DNA from: Microbacterium sp. LWO12-1.2
Lineage (GTDB): Bacteria > Actinomycetota > Actinomycetes > Actinomycetales > Microbacteriaceae
Assembly: GCF_040675875.1 (NCBI RefSeq)
Contig: NZ_JBEGII010000001.1
Location: 2,356,001-2,420,000, forward strand
Length of the DNA stretch: 64,000 nt
Direction: 5' to 3'
In this document: piece after piece, positions 25,247-33,844 of the stretch
How positions within the stretch are numbered: the first letter of the stretch is position 1
How the letters are laid out: each line of letters begins with the position of its first letter
Notes under the pieces: model-generated
The model's input: the letters and a program-made list of their open reading frames with translations, nothing else
Told to the model about the DNA's origin: nothing
The model's database searches: none
Position numbers and translations under genes: made by a program

Positions 25247-25957
25247 TCAGTCCGCCGCCCGCACGGCAGCGGCGATGTCGGCCGGCGTTCCGCGCCAGGG
25301 CGCACCGTGACCGGGCAGCACCCACGACGCCGCGACTCCGGCCAGTCGGTCGAGCGAGGCGCGCGCCTCGCTCGGCTCGTCGGTGAACGGCGCGGGCTGT
25401 GCTCCCGTGCGACCGGTGAGGACATGCCGCGTGGTCAGTGCGTCGCCCACGAACACCGCGTCGGCGAGGGGCACATGCACGGCGATGCTGCCCGGGGAGT
25501 GCCCCGGCATCCCGATCACGACCGGCGCTCCCGGCAGGTCGAGCACATCCCCGTCTGCCACTTCGGTGACCGCGGTCACGTGGTGGGTGCGCAGCGCGTT
25601 CTTGCGGATGCCGTAGGCGAAGAAGCCGAGCGTCGGGCCCAGACGCGCGGGGCCCATCGAGGTCTTGGGCTTCTCCCCTGTGCGCACGCGGTGGGCATCG
25701 GCGGCGTGGATGAACACCGGCACTCCGGTCTCTCGCCGCAGGCGCTCCGCGAAGCCGATGTGGTCGCCGTCGCCGTGGGTCAGGACGATGCCGCGGATGT
25801 CGGACAGCGGCCGCCCGATCTCGGCGAGTTCGCGCTGCAGATCGTGCCAATGTCCGGGAAGGCCGGCGTCGATCAGGGTGATGCCGTCCGGCAGGTCGAC
25901 GAGGTAGGAGGCGACGATGTCGTTGCCGAGCCGGTGCAGATGCGGTGCGAGCTTCAT
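25247..25957 (-). CDS. Metallo-beta-lactamase-fold hydrolase
   Basis: A 236-residue single-domain MBL protein. The metal motif is THGDGDH (H61, D63, D65, H66), with Asp replacing the central His of the common HxHxDH; the later GMPGHSPGS, VFVGDALTT and LPGHGAP provide the remaining ligands. The substrate is unknown; hydrolysis of a thioester, lactone or similar is possible. It shares an operator region with the divergent tetR at 26038, which probably controls it. A ribosome-binding site GAGGATC precedes the ATG. Confidence 0.88.
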   Translation of the reverse strand: MKLAPHLHRLGNDIVASYLVDLPDGITLIDAGLPGHWHDLQRELAEIGRPLSDIRGIVLTHGDGDHIGFAERLRRETGVPVFIHAADAHRVRTGEKPKTSMGPARLGPTLGFFAYGIRKNALRTHHVTAVTEVADGDVLDLPGAPVVIGMPGHSPGSIAVHVPLADAVFVGDALTTRHVLTGRTGAQPAPFTDEPSEARASLDRLAGVAASWVLPGHGAPWRGTPADIAAAVRAAD

Positions 25958-25977
25958 GGCGGATCCTCTCAGGATGA

Positions 25978-26025
25978 TTGCGATGGCTACGTTACGTAGC
26001 TATCATGGCTATTGTCAATAGCCAT
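25978..26025. promoter_or_regulatory. Overlapping divergent promoters and two palindromic TetR operators
   Basis: For tetR: TTGCGA (25978-25983), 17 bases, TATCAT (26001-26006). For the hydrolase on the minus strand: consensus TTGACA (26013-26018), 18 bases, TAACGT (25989-25994). Two exact palindromes cover them: GCTACGT-T-ACGTAGC (25986-26000), and one with 10-base arms ATGGCTATTG around a single T (26005-26025). TetR binding should therefore repress both genes. Confidence 0.75.
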
Positions 26026-26037
26026 CGAGGAGTGCAC

Positions 26038-26562
26038 ATGCCGACACCCGAACGCACGTCAGCCGAGGCGATCGTCTCAGCCGGACGCGAGATCCTCGAG
26101 ATCGCGGGCCCGACCGGGCTCACGATGCAGGCCGTGGCAGAGCGCGTCGGAGTGCGCGCCCCCTCGCTCTACAAGCGCGTGCGCGACCGTGATGCGCTGC
26201 ATGCCGCCGTGGCCACGGCATCCATCGACGCGCTCACCGCCCGGCTCGACGCCGCGGGCGATGACCTGGCTGACCTCGCGAACACCTATCGCTCCTTCGC
26301 GCAGGAGCACCCCGAGGGCTTCCGGATCATGTTCACGGCGGCCTCCCCGCACGATGCGCTCGAGCGCTCGGCGGCACCGCTCATCCGCGCCGCATCCGCT
26401 CTGGTCGGCGAGGATGACGCGCTCGACGCCGCCCGCTTGTTCACCGCGTGGGCGACGGGCTTCCTGCAGATGGAACTCTCGGGCGCGTTCCGCCTCGGCG
26501 GCGACGTCGACCGCGCCTTCGACTACGGCTTGCAGCGCCTGATCGCCGGCCTGACGCGCTGA
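26038..26562 (+). CDS. TetR-family regulator
   Basis: A 174-residue repressor. Its N-terminal helix-turn-helix (GLTMQAVAERVGVRAPSLYKRV, residues about 25-46) has the WHG-type C-terminal domain common in this subgroup (EHPEGFRIMFTA). GAGGAG lies 7 bases before the ATG. It is divergent from the MBL hydrolase, with two palindromes in the 80-bp gap, so it very likely represses both. The inducer is unknown. Confidence 0.92.
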   Translation: MPTPERTSAEAIVSAGREILEIAGPTGLTMQAVAERVGVRAPSLYKRVRDRDALHAAVATASIDALTARLDAAGDDLADLANTYRSFAQEHPEGFRIMFTAASPHDALERSAAPLIRAASALVGEDDALDAARLFTAWATGFLQMELSGAFRLGGDVDRAFDYGLQRLIAGLTR

Positions 26563-26592
26563 GACCGCACCCGGGACTCATCCGCTCGGGGT

Positions 26593-26674
26593 GACAGATC
26601 ACGGAGTCGAGGACGTTCTGCGGACGGATCGCCGTCGATGGCTCCGGGATCCGTCATGAGTTCCGCGATCCGTC
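26593..26674. repeat. 82-bp intergenic repeat, copy 2
   Basis: This lies after the tetR stop and is collinear with copy 1 (25159-25240) in the same orientation. The centre GACGTTCTGCGGA and GCTCCG before the right arm are identical. The inverted repeat is more diverged here. The two copies bracket the MBL hydrolase/tetR pair. Confidence 0.8.
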
Positions 26675-26741
26675 GGCCGCACACGATCACCAGTTCAGCG
26701 GCCGACCGGAATACTGGCACACTGATGCGCAAGGGGGTTCC

Positions 26742-27797
26742 ATGACTACGCTGCCGCACGCCGAAGAGTCCGCCCGGCCCAAGAAGATCCGCCGGCCGTG
26801 GCACCGCACGAAAGTCGCCATCGCCTGCGTCGTTGGTGTCACCGCGGTCGTCGCCGTCGTCGGCTCGCTCACCCCGTGGCCCTCGGCGATGATCATCCGC
26901 GCGGTGTTCACCAAGGGCGGCGACGAGACGGCCGCCGAGATGGACCGCCACGTCCCCGACACGAAGCTCACCGAGACGCTCGATGTCGCGTACGGCGATG
27001 ACGGTGCCGACACCACGATGGATGTCTTCACCCCGGCATCCGCCGACGGCCCCCTGCCGACGATCGTGTGGATCCACGGCGGTGCCTGGATCTCGGGCGC
27101 CAAGGAGAACGTCGACCCGTATCTGCGCATCCTCGCGGCCGAGGGATACACGACCATCGGCGTCAACTACACGATCGGCCCCGAGGGCGTGTACCCGCTC
27201 GCGGTGCACCAGCTGAACGATGCGCTCGCCTACATCGACGCGCACGCCGCGGAGCTGGGCGTCGACCCCACGCAGATCGTGCTCGCGGGAGACTCGGCCG
27301 GCGCGCAGCTCGCCAGCCAGATGGCGACCCTCATCACGAACCCCACGTACGCCGAGATCATGGACATCACGCCGTCGATCGACGCCGACCAGCTCACCGC
27401 GACCGTGCTCAACTGCGGTGTCTACGACCTCTCGGCCCTCGCGCAGCTCGACGGCATCGCCGGATGGGGCTTCAAATCGGCGATGTGGGCCTACTCGGGC
27501 ACGAAGACCTGGGCGGAGGACTCGACAGGCGCGACCATGTCGACCGTGGACTGGGTGACGAAAGACTTCCCGACGACCTATATCTCAGGCGGCAACGGCG
27601 ACGGCCTCACCTGGCTGCAGTCGATCCCGATGGCGCAGCGCCTGGAAGAGCTGGGGGTCGATGTGACCACCCAGTTCTGGCCCGCGCCGCACCAACCGGA
27701 GCTCCCCCACGAGTACCAGTTCCACCTCGACATGCCCGATGCGCAGACGGCTCTGCAGAAGACGATCGACTTCCTGGGCGCACACACCACGCGCTGA
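26742..27797 (+). CDS. Membrane-anchored alpha/beta hydrolase (esterase)
   Basis: This 351-residue protein has one N-terminal membrane helix (residues about 25-43), then a secreted alpha/beta hydrolase domain of the carboxylesterase/HSL type. The oxyanion motif is WIHGGAW, the nucleophile elbow GDSAGAQ, and the likely catalytic His lies in HEYQFHLD near residue 325. It should act outside the membrane on short-chain esters or acetylated compounds. AAGGGGGTTCC precedes the ATG. It is monocistronic. Confidence 0.87.
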   Translation: MTTLPHAEESARPKKIRRPWHRTKVAIACVVGVTAVVAVVGSLTPWPSAMIIRAVFTKGGDETAAEMDRHVPDTKLTETLDVAYGDDGADTTMDVFTPASADGPLPTIVWIHGGAWISGAKENVDPYLRILAAEGYTTIGVNYTIGPEGVYPLAVHQLNDALAYIDAHAAELGVDPTQIVLAGDSAGAQLASQMATLITNPTYAEIMDITPSIDADQLTATVLNCGVYDLSALAQLDGIAGWGFKSAMWAYSGTKTWAEDSTGATMSTVDWVTKDFPTTYISGGNGDGLTWLQSIPMAQRLEELGVDVTTQFWPAPHQPELPHEYQFHLDMPDAQTALQKTIDFLGAHTTR

Positions 27798-27827
27798 CGA
27801 CATCCGCTCGTCACCGCGCACCCGGGG

Positions 27828-27874
27828 GTAGGCGAAAACACGGACGTAGGCCGAATCCGGCTGAATCGCCCTAC
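27828..27874. terminator. Possible shared hairpin between convergent genes
   Basis: GGTAGGCGA (27828-27835 region) pairs with TCGCCCTAC (27866-27874), with one bulged C, around a loop that itself repeats GTAGGC-CGAA. It sits in the 120-bp gap between convergent esterase and decarboxylase genes. No U-run is present, so its terminator role is tentative. Confidence 0.35.
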
Positions 27875-27917
27875 GCCCGATCCATCGCCGACGCTCGGTC
27901 GGTCCGCAGGAACCTGA

Positions 27918-29291
27918 CTACTTCATGGTGTCGAGGATGCCGACCAGGTCGTCGAAGGTGGTGAGCGGGTTCAGGATGGCGAAGCGGGTGTTCGGGCGAC
28001 CGCCGTGCGAACTGGGCACCACGAACGCCCGCTGCGAATCGAGCAGCGCGGCCGACCAGCGGTCGTAGTCCGCACGCTCCCAGCCGTCGCGCTCGAAGAC
28101 GACGACCGACAGCTGCGGGTCGCGCACCAACCGCAGCTCGGGTCGACGCGAGATCTCGGCGGCGATCTTCTTGGTCAACGCGATCGTGGCGCTCACGGCA
28201 TCGCGATACGCCGTCACACCGTACGTCGCGACCGAGAACCACATCGGCAGCCCGCGCGGACGTCGGGTGAGCTGGATCGAGTAGTCCGAGGGGCTGAACT
28301 CATCGGCGTCGGTCAGCGTGTCGAGGTATTCGGCGTGCTGCGTGTGCGCCCGGCGGCCGCTGTCGGGGTCGCGGTAGATGAGAGCGCAGCAGTCGAACGG
28401 AGCGAACAGCCACTTGTGCGGATCGACGATCACGGAATCAGCCCGCTCGACCCCGGCGAAGATGTGCCGGGCCTCGGGCGCGAGCATCGCGGTGAGGCCG
28501 TAGGCGCCGTCGATGTGCAGCCAGAAATCGAACTCATCCTTGAGTGCGGCGATGCTCTCGATGTCGTCGACGATGCCGAAGTTCGTCGAGCCGCCGGTCG
28601 CCACGACCGCGCAGATCTCATCGCCGTGCTCGCGCAGCGCCTCACGCACGCCGTCGGCGCGCAGCACGCCGTCGTCGCCCGCCGGGACCAGCAGCACATC
28701 GGCGTCCATGACCTTCGCCGCCGATTTGTTCGAGGAGTGCGCTTCGACACTGCAGACGATCTTCCACCGCCGCGGCAGCTCCTTGCCCTGGGCGATCAGT
28801 CGCGCCTTGGCGGCCTCGCGCGCCGCGACCAGCGCCGAGAGGTTGCCGATCGTGCCGCCCTGCACGAACACCCCGCCTGCGGTCTCCGGCAGCCCGAACT
28901 CGCGCGCGAGCCACGAGAGCACCTCGTTCTCGGCGTGCACGGCGCCCGCGCCTTCGAGCCAGCTGCCACCGTAGAGCCCGGATGCCGACACCACCAGGTC
29001 GAACGCGATCGCCGCCATGGTCGGCGCGGTCGGGATGAACGACAGGTACAGCGGGTGGCTCGTGGTCAGGCAGGCCGGCGCCAGGATGTGCTCGAACACG
29101 CTCAGCGCCCGCGGCGCACCGAGACCCGCATCCGTGATGGTGGGCCCGACCAGTCGGTGCAGCTCTGCTTCGGTCTGCGGCTTGTCGAGCGGCACGTCAG
29201 CGGCGAGCATGCGACGACGCGAGTAGTCGAGCACGGCATCGACGATCGCGGTGGATTCGGGCGAGGCCGCGTGCATGCGCACAGCATCCAT
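27918..29291 (-). CDS. PLP-dependent decarboxylase (group II)
   Basis: A 457-residue enzyme of the glutamate/aromatic-amino-acid decarboxylase superfamily. H185 (EAHSSNKSA) stacks on PLP, D261 in LHIDGAYG binds the pyridine nitrogen, and K293 in VDPHKW forms the Schiff base. GGTIGN near 145 binds phosphate. The substrate could be an aromatic amino acid, diaminobutyrate or glutamate. Proximity to agmatine deiminase and kynurenine genes hints at amine metabolism. AAGGAAAC precedes the ATG. The TetR gene ends 11 bp upstream on the same strand, so the two are probably cotranscribed. Confidence 0.9.
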   Translation of the reverse strand: MDAVRMHAASPESTAIVDAVLDYSRRRMLAADVPLDKPQTEAELHRLVGPTITDAGLGAPRALSVFEHILAPACLTTSHPLYLSFIPTAPTMAAIAFDLVVSASGLYGGSWLEGAGAVHAENEVLSWLAREFGLPETAGGVFVQGGTIGNLSALVAAREAAKARLIAQGKELPRRWKIVCSVEAHSSNKSAAKVMDADVLLVPAGDDGVLRADGVREALREHGDEICAVVATGGSTNFGIVDDIESIAALKDEFDFWLHIDGAYGLTAMLAPEARHIFAGVERADSVIVDPHKWLFAPFDCCALIYRDPDSGRRAHTQHAEYLDTLTDADEFSPSDYSIQLTRRPRGLPMWFSVATYGVTAYRDAVSATIALTKKIAAEISRRPELRLVRDPQLSVVVFERDGWERADYDRWSAALLDSQRAFVVPSSHGGRPNTRFAILNPLTTFDDLVGILDTMK

Positions 29292-29301
29292 GGACGTTTC
29301 C

Positions 29302-30024
29302 TTACTGTCGGGACGAGAGGGATGCGCGCTCCGGCGCACCGGGTGAAGGCAGACCGGGTGAAGGCAGACCGGGAGAAGGCAGACCGAGCGAAGACACACC
29401 GGGCGAAGGTGCGGGATCGTCGGGGTGATCGAGGGCGACCGACAGCACCCGTCGCGCGAGATCCGCGCGATCGTGCGGCGCCCACTTCACCAGCGAGTGG
29501 GCGTTCATCCCGTCGATCATGGCGAGCAGCATCCAGGCGGCGGTATCGGTGCGCGATGCGGCGATCTCGCCCGCGGCGACGGCACGCGAGAGGTGCTCCT
29601 CGATCGCGCTCTGCCAGAGATCCATCTCGGTACGCACCCGCGCGGCGAGCGTCTCGTTGCGCACACCGAGCGCCCACGCCTGCACCCAGACGAGCGTGAC
29701 ATCGTCGCGACTCCCGTCGAGCAGGGTCTCGACCATGCGGAACAGGTCGTCGCGCACCGCACGTTCCTGGCCGAACTCCGCCATGACCTCTTCGCGTTCC
29801 GCGCCGACGATCTCGCCGAACACCTCGGCGAGGAACGCGTCCATGACGGGCCGATAGTGCGCGACCAGTGCGGGAGTCACCCCGACGCGCTGGGCGACCG
29901 CGCGCACCGTCAGACTCTCGAGTCCGCTCTCGCGCGCGAGACCGACGGCTCCATCGAAGATCACGCGATCGCGCTCCTCCGGCGACATGCGCCGGGGAGT
30001 CGCACCTGTTGACGTGGTCTTCAT
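29302..30024 (-). CDS. TetR-family regulator with a repetitive C-terminal tail
   Basis: A 240-residue BetI-like TetR protein. The DNA-binding region is about residues 15-65 (SLTVRAVAQRVGVTPALVAHY), the ligand domain extends to about 200, then a Pro/Gly/Ser tail made of GLPSP repeats follows, encoded by the 15-bp tandem repeat at 29338-29412. The start is taken as ATG 30024; GTG directly before it is equally possible. It is divergent from agmatine deiminase and upstream of the PLP decarboxylase, so it may control both. Confidence 0.88.
   Translation of the reverse strand: MKTTSTGATPRRMSPEERDRVIFDGAVGLARESGLESLTVRAVAQRVGVTPALVAHYRPVMDAFLAEVFGEIVGAEREEVMAEFGQERAVRDDLFRMVETLLDGSRDDVTLVWVQAWALGVRNETLAARVRTEMDLWQSAIEEHLSRAVAAGEIAASRTDTAAWMLLAMIDGMNAHSLVKWAPHDRADLARRVLSVALDHPDDPAPSPGVSSLGLPSPGLPSPGLPSPGAPERASLSSRQ
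29338..29412 (-). repeat. 15-bp tandem repeat in the tetR 3' end
   Basis: Five contiguous 15-bp units begin ACCGGG(T/A)GAAGGC; the fourth is more diverged. In frame they give a five-residue GLPSP-type repeat at the regulator's C-terminus. Unit length keeps the frame, so the tail can expand or contract without truncation. Confidence 0.9.
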
Positions 30025-30033
30025 CACGGGCTA

Positions 30034-30061
30034 CCGTAACACCTGTTGATCGCATGTTCAA
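30034..30061 (-). promoter_or_regulatory. Candidate tetR promoter and shared ATGTTCAA site
   Basis: On the minus strand TTGAAC (30055-30060) is followed after 17 bases by TACGGT, ending a few bases before the GTG/ATG start, so the transcript may be leaderless. ATGTTCAA (plus strand, 30054-30061) recurs at the kynA promoter (32976-32983). It may be a common operator for this regulator. Confidence 0.4.
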
Positions 30062-30091
30062 TAGAGCCGACTCGGCAGCGAGGAGATCCCC

Positions 30092-31120
30092 ATGAGCTGG
30101 CGCATGCCTGCGGAGACCGCACGTCACGAGCGCACCTGGATGGCGTTCCCCGCGGAGGGCGAGACCCTCGGCGGCACGGATGCCGCCCGCGAGGAGGGCT
30201 ACGCGACCTGGACAGCCGTAGCCCATGCGGTCGCCGAGTTCGAGCCGGTCACGATGCTGGTCGATCCGAGCGAGATCGCCCGCGCCCGGCGCATGCTGAG
30301 CGGGAGCATCGAGATCATCGAAGCCCCCGTCGACGAGTTCTGGATGCGCGATGCCGGACCGACGTTCGTGCTCGACAACGAGCGCCCCGGCACGCTCGGC
30401 GCGGTCGACTGGATCTTCAACGGCTGGGGAGCGCCCGAGTGGGCCGAGTGGCGCAAGGCCGCCCAGCATGCGCGCATCATCGCCGACGCCGTCGGGGCCG
30501 AGCTCGTGAGCTCGACGCTCGTGAACGAGGGCGGCGGCATCCACGTCGACGGCGAGGGGACCGTGCTGCTCACCGAGACCGTGCAGCTCGATCCGCGCCG
30601 CAACCCCTACGCCGATCGACAGCGCGTCGAAGCAGAGATGGCACGCACGATCGGCGCGACGAAGGCCGTCTGGCTGCCCCGCGGACTCACCCGCGACTAC
30701 GACGACTTCGGCACCAACGGCCACGTCGACATCGTCGCCACGATCGTGTCGCCGGGGCGACTGCTGCTCCACGACCAGCAGAACCCCGATCACCCCGACC
30801 ACGCCGTCACCCGCGACCTGCGCGCGCTCCTGTCGGAGCAGACGGATGCCGCCGGCCGCCGCTTCGAGATCATCGACCTCCCCGCCCCGGCCACGCTGCG
30901 CGACGAGGAGGGGCCGGTGGACTGGAGCTACGTCAACCACCTCGTGACGAACGACGGCGTGGTGGCGTGCGGCTTCGGAGACGAGCAGGCGGATGCCGTG
31001 GCGCGAGAGATCCTCACCGGCGCCTACCCCGGGCGTCGCGTGGTGACGGTCGACGCCCGCCCGCTGTTCGACCGCGGCGGCGGCATCCACTGCATCACGC
31101 AGCAGCAGCCCGCGCTCTGA
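30092..31120 (+). CDS. aguA: Agmatine deiminase
   Basis: The 342-residue protein belongs to the peptidyl-arginine-deiminase/agmatine deiminase family, which converts agmatine to N-carbamoylputrescine and ammonia. Catalytic C334 is in GGGIHCITQQQP; EFWMRDAGPTF and NEGGGIHVDGEG supply conserved Asp/Glu, and TNGHVD the His. No N-carbamoylputrescine amidase of the AguB/nitrilase type is adjacent. The amidase encoded 43 bp downstream could act on the product or on another amide; this is untested. Confidence 0.93.
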   Translation: MSWRMPAETARHERTWMAFPAEGETLGGTDAAREEGYATWTAVAHAVAEFEPVTMLVDPSEIARARRMLSGSIEIIEAPVDEFWMRDAGPTFVLDNERPGTLGAVDWIFNGWGAPEWAEWRKAAQHARIIADAVGAELVSSTLVNEGGGIHVDGEGTVLLTETVQLDPRRNPYADRQRVEAEMARTIGATKAVWLPRGLTRDYDDFGTNGHVDIVATIVSPGRLLLHDQQNPDHPDHAVTRDLRALLSEQTDAAGRRFEIIDLPAPATLRDEEGPVDWSYVNHLVTNDGVVACGFGDEQADAVAREILTGAYPGRRVVTVDARPLFDRGGGIHCITQQQPAL

Positions 31121-31163
31121 TCACGACCGGACCGAACCGACCCTGCGACTCGAAGGAGACCCG

Positions 31164-32882
31164 ATGTTCGAGGTGACCGAGGCGACCATCGCCGAGCTGC
31201 GCACGGCGCTCGAATCGGGCGCGGCGACGGCGGTCGAGCTGGTCGACGCATATCTCGCCCGCATCGCGGCCTACGACGCCCCCGGCACAGCGACCGCACT
31301 GAACGCCGTGATCGTCGCGAACCCGGAGGCCCGCGCCGAGGCGGCGGCATCGGATGCACGACGCGCGCGCGGCGAAACGCACGGCCCGCTCGACGGCATC
31401 CCGTACACCGCGAAGGACAGCTACCTGGTGCGCGGGCTCACCGCCGCGGCCGGCAGCCCTGCCTTCGCGGGGCTGGTCGCGCAGCGCGACGCCTTCACCA
31501 TCGCACGACTGCGCGCGGGAGGGGCGATCTGCCTCGGCCTGACGAACATGCCCCCGATGGCGAACGGCGGCATGCAGCGCGGGGTCTACGGCAGGGCCGA
31601 GAGCCCGTACTCGGCCGACTGGCTGACGGCCCCGTTCGCCTCCGGTTCATCCAACGGCTCCGGCACGGCGACGGCCGCGAGCTTCGCGGCCTTCGGCCTC
31701 GGCGAGGAGACCTGGTCGTCTGGTCGCGGCCCCGCCACGAACAACGCCCTGTGCGCGTACACGCCCTCGCGCGGGGTGATCTCGGTGCGCGGCAACTGGC
31801 CGCTGGTGCCGACCATGGACGTGGTGGTGCCGCACGCCCGCAGCATGGCCGACCTGCTCGAAGTTCTCGATGTGATCGTGGCCGACGACGTCGAGACCCG
31901 CGGCGATTTCTGGCGCACGCAGCCCTGGGTCGCGCTGCCGACCGCCTCCTCGGTGCGGCCGGAGTCGTACCCGGCGCTCCAGACCGACGCGGCGAGCGCC
32001 CTCGCCGGAGCTCGCATCGGCATCCCTCGCATGTACATCAACGCGGATCCGGATGCGGGAACGGCGGAGCATCCCGGTATCGGCGGACCGACCGGGCAGC
32101 GCATCGAGACGCGGGCATCGATCGTGGAGCGCTGGGAGGCCGCGCGGCGCGACCTCGAAGCGGCCGGGGCGACCGTGGTGGAGATCGACTTCCCCGTGGT
32201 GTCGAACTACGAAGGCGACCGTCCAGGCGCTCCGACCATCGCGACCCGCGGACTCGTCTCGCCCGAGTACCTGCAACAGGAGATCGTCGACCTCTCGGCG
32301 TGGGGGTGGGAGGACTTCCTGCAGGCGAACGGCGACCCTGTGCTGCACACCCTCGCGGACGTGGACGGCGCGGCAATCTTCCCGCATCCGGCGGGCGCGC
32401 TGCCCGATCGCTACACCGGATTCGATGACGACATCGCCGAGTATCCGGATTGGGTGCGCAACCACCCCGGCACCGGCATCGAGGACATGCCCGAGCTCGC
32501 CGCCGGATTGCGGGGACTGGAGGAGACTCGTCGTCTCGACCTGGAGGCCTGGATGGACCAGCTCGCACTCGACGCAATCGTCTTCCCGGCCGTGGCGGAC
32601 GTGGGGCCGGCCGACATGGACGTGAACGCGGCATCCGCCGACCTCGGCTGGCGCAACGGCGTCTGGATCGCGAACGGCAACCTCGCGATACGCCACCTCG
32701 GTATCCCGACCGTCACGGTGCCGATGGGCGTGATGCGCGACATCGGCATGCCGATCGGACTCACCTTCGCCGGACGGGCCTACGACGACTCCGCACTGCT
32801 GCGACTCGCTGCGGGCTTCGAGGCGATCGGTGCTCCGGGCGAGCGGCGCGTACCGCCACCGTGCACGCCGGCGTTGCCGTAG
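31164..32882 (+). CDS. Amidase-signature family amidase
   Basis: A 572-residue amidase. The Ser-cisSer-Lys triad can be placed: Lys in IPYTAKDS near residue 85, the cis-Ser in FASGSSNGSG near 158, and the nucleophile Ser in ETWSSGRGPA near 185, equivalent to the usual DTGGSIRxPA. The insertions relative to short amidases are long. It starts 43 bp after aguA on the same strand and is probably cotranscribed. The substrate is unknown; a carbamoylated or acylated amine is possible. Confidence 0.88.
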   Translation: MFEVTEATIAELRTALESGAATAVELVDAYLARIAAYDAPGTATALNAVIVANPEARAEAAASDARRARGETHGPLDGIPYTAKDSYLVRGLTAAAGSPAFAGLVAQRDAFTIARLRAGGAICLGLTNMPPMANGGMQRGVYGRAESPYSADWLTAPFASGSSNGSGTATAASFAAFGLGEETWSSGRGPATNNALCAYTPSRGVISVRGNWPLVPTMDVVVPHARSMADLLEVLDVIVADDVETRGDFWRTQPWVALPTASSVRPESYPALQTDAASALAGARIGIPRMYINADPDAGTAEHPGIGGPTGQRIETRASIVERWEAARRDLEAAGATVVEIDFPVVSNYEGDRPGAPTIATRGLVSPEYLQQEIVDLSAWGWEDFLQANGDPVLHTLADVDGAAIFPHPAGALPDRYTGFDDDIAEYPDWVRNHPGTGIEDMPELAAGLRGLEETRRLDLEAWMDQLALDAIVFPAVADVGPADMDVNAASADLGWRNGVWIANGNLAIRHLGIPTVTVPMGVMRDIGMPIGLTFAGRAYDDSALLRLAAGFEAIGAPGERRVPPPCTPALP

Positions 32883-32974
32883 GCCCACTGCGGTCTTGAG
32901 CGCAGCGCCCCGGCGCATCGTGGAGGCACCGAGCCACGAACATTTCATACTTCTGACGCTCGACACGATCATGA

Positions 32975-32980
32975 TATGTT
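32975..32980 (+). promoter_or_regulatory. -10 of a probably leaderless kynA transcript
   Basis: TATGTT ends 6 bases before the kynA ATG at 32987, and no Shine-Dalgarno fits. A weak -35 (CTGACG) lies 16 bases upstream. The overlapping ATGTTCAA (32976-32983) matches the site in the tetR/aguA intergenic region. Confidence 0.45.
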
Positions 32981-32986
32981 CAACGC

Positions 32987-33844
32987 ATGAGCACCGAGCA
33001 GCAGAACGAGCGCGCACTCGAAGACGGCATCGTCACCGACATGTCCGGCCGCATGACCTACGGCTCCTACCTGTCGCTCGACCAGCTGCTCACCGCGCAG
33101 AACCCGGTCAGCGTTCCCGAGCACCACGATGAGCTGCTGTTCATCATCCAGCACCAGACCACCGAGCTCTGGCTCAAGCAGCTCCTGCACGAGTTGTCCT
33201 CCGCCCGCGAGCTCCTGGCCAGTGACGATCTGCGCGAAGCCCTGAAGCGAGTCGCCCGCGTCAAGCGCATTCAGGACGTGATGACGCAGCAATGGGCGAT
33301 CCTCGCGACCCTCACGCCCACCGAGTACGCGCAGTTCCGCGGTGCGCTCGGCAGCTCCTCCGGGTTCCAGTCGGTGCAGTATCGCGCGGTGGAGTTCGCC
33401 CTCGGAAACAAGAACGAGAAGATGCTGAGCGTCTTCCGCGACCACCCCGCCAACCTCGCACTGCTGACAGCCGAGTGGGAGAAGCCCACGCTGTACGACG
33501 AGTTCCTGCGCTACGCCTCGCGCCGCGGCCTCCCGATCCCCTCCGAGATCCTCGACCGCGACGTGCGCGAGCCCTATCGGGAGACACCCTCGCTCGTGCC
33601 CGCGATCCGTGAGATCTACCAGAACCACCAGGAGAACTGGGATCTCTACGAGGCGTGCGAGGACCTGGTCGACCTCGAGGACAACTTCCAGTTCTGGCGT
33701 TTCCGGCACCTGAAGACCGTGGCCCGCACGATCGGCATGAAGGTCGGCACCGGGGGCTCGAGCGGCGTCGGCTTCCTGCAGCGCGCCCTCGACCTCACGT
33801 TCTTCCCGGAGCTGTACACGGTGCGCACGGAGATCGGCGGCTGA
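32987..33844 (+). CDS. kynA: Tryptophan 2,3-dioxygenase
   Basis: A 285-residue heme dioxygenase opening L-tryptophan to N-formylkynurenine. FIIQHQTTELWLKQLLHEL (H56 near the substrate) and the C-terminal FRFRHLKTVARTIG, whose His ligates heme, plus GTGGSSGV, which contacts the substrate, are characteristic. The length is typical. It is the first gene of a coupled four-gene operon: its TGA shares one base with the next ATG (TGATG). Confidence 0.96.
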   Translation: MSTEQQNERALEDGIVTDMSGRMTYGSYLSLDQLLTAQNPVSVPEHHDELLFIIQHQTTELWLKQLLHELSSARELLASDDLREALKRVARVKRIQDVMTQQWAILATLTPTEYAQFRGALGSSSGFQSVQYRAVEFALGNKNEKMLSVFRDHPANLALLTAEWEKPTLYDEFLRYASRRGLPIPSEILDRDVREPYRETPSLVPAIREIYQNHQENWDLYEACEDLVDLEDNFQFWRFRHLKTVARTIGMKVGTGGSSGVGFLQRALDLTFFPELYTVRTEIGG

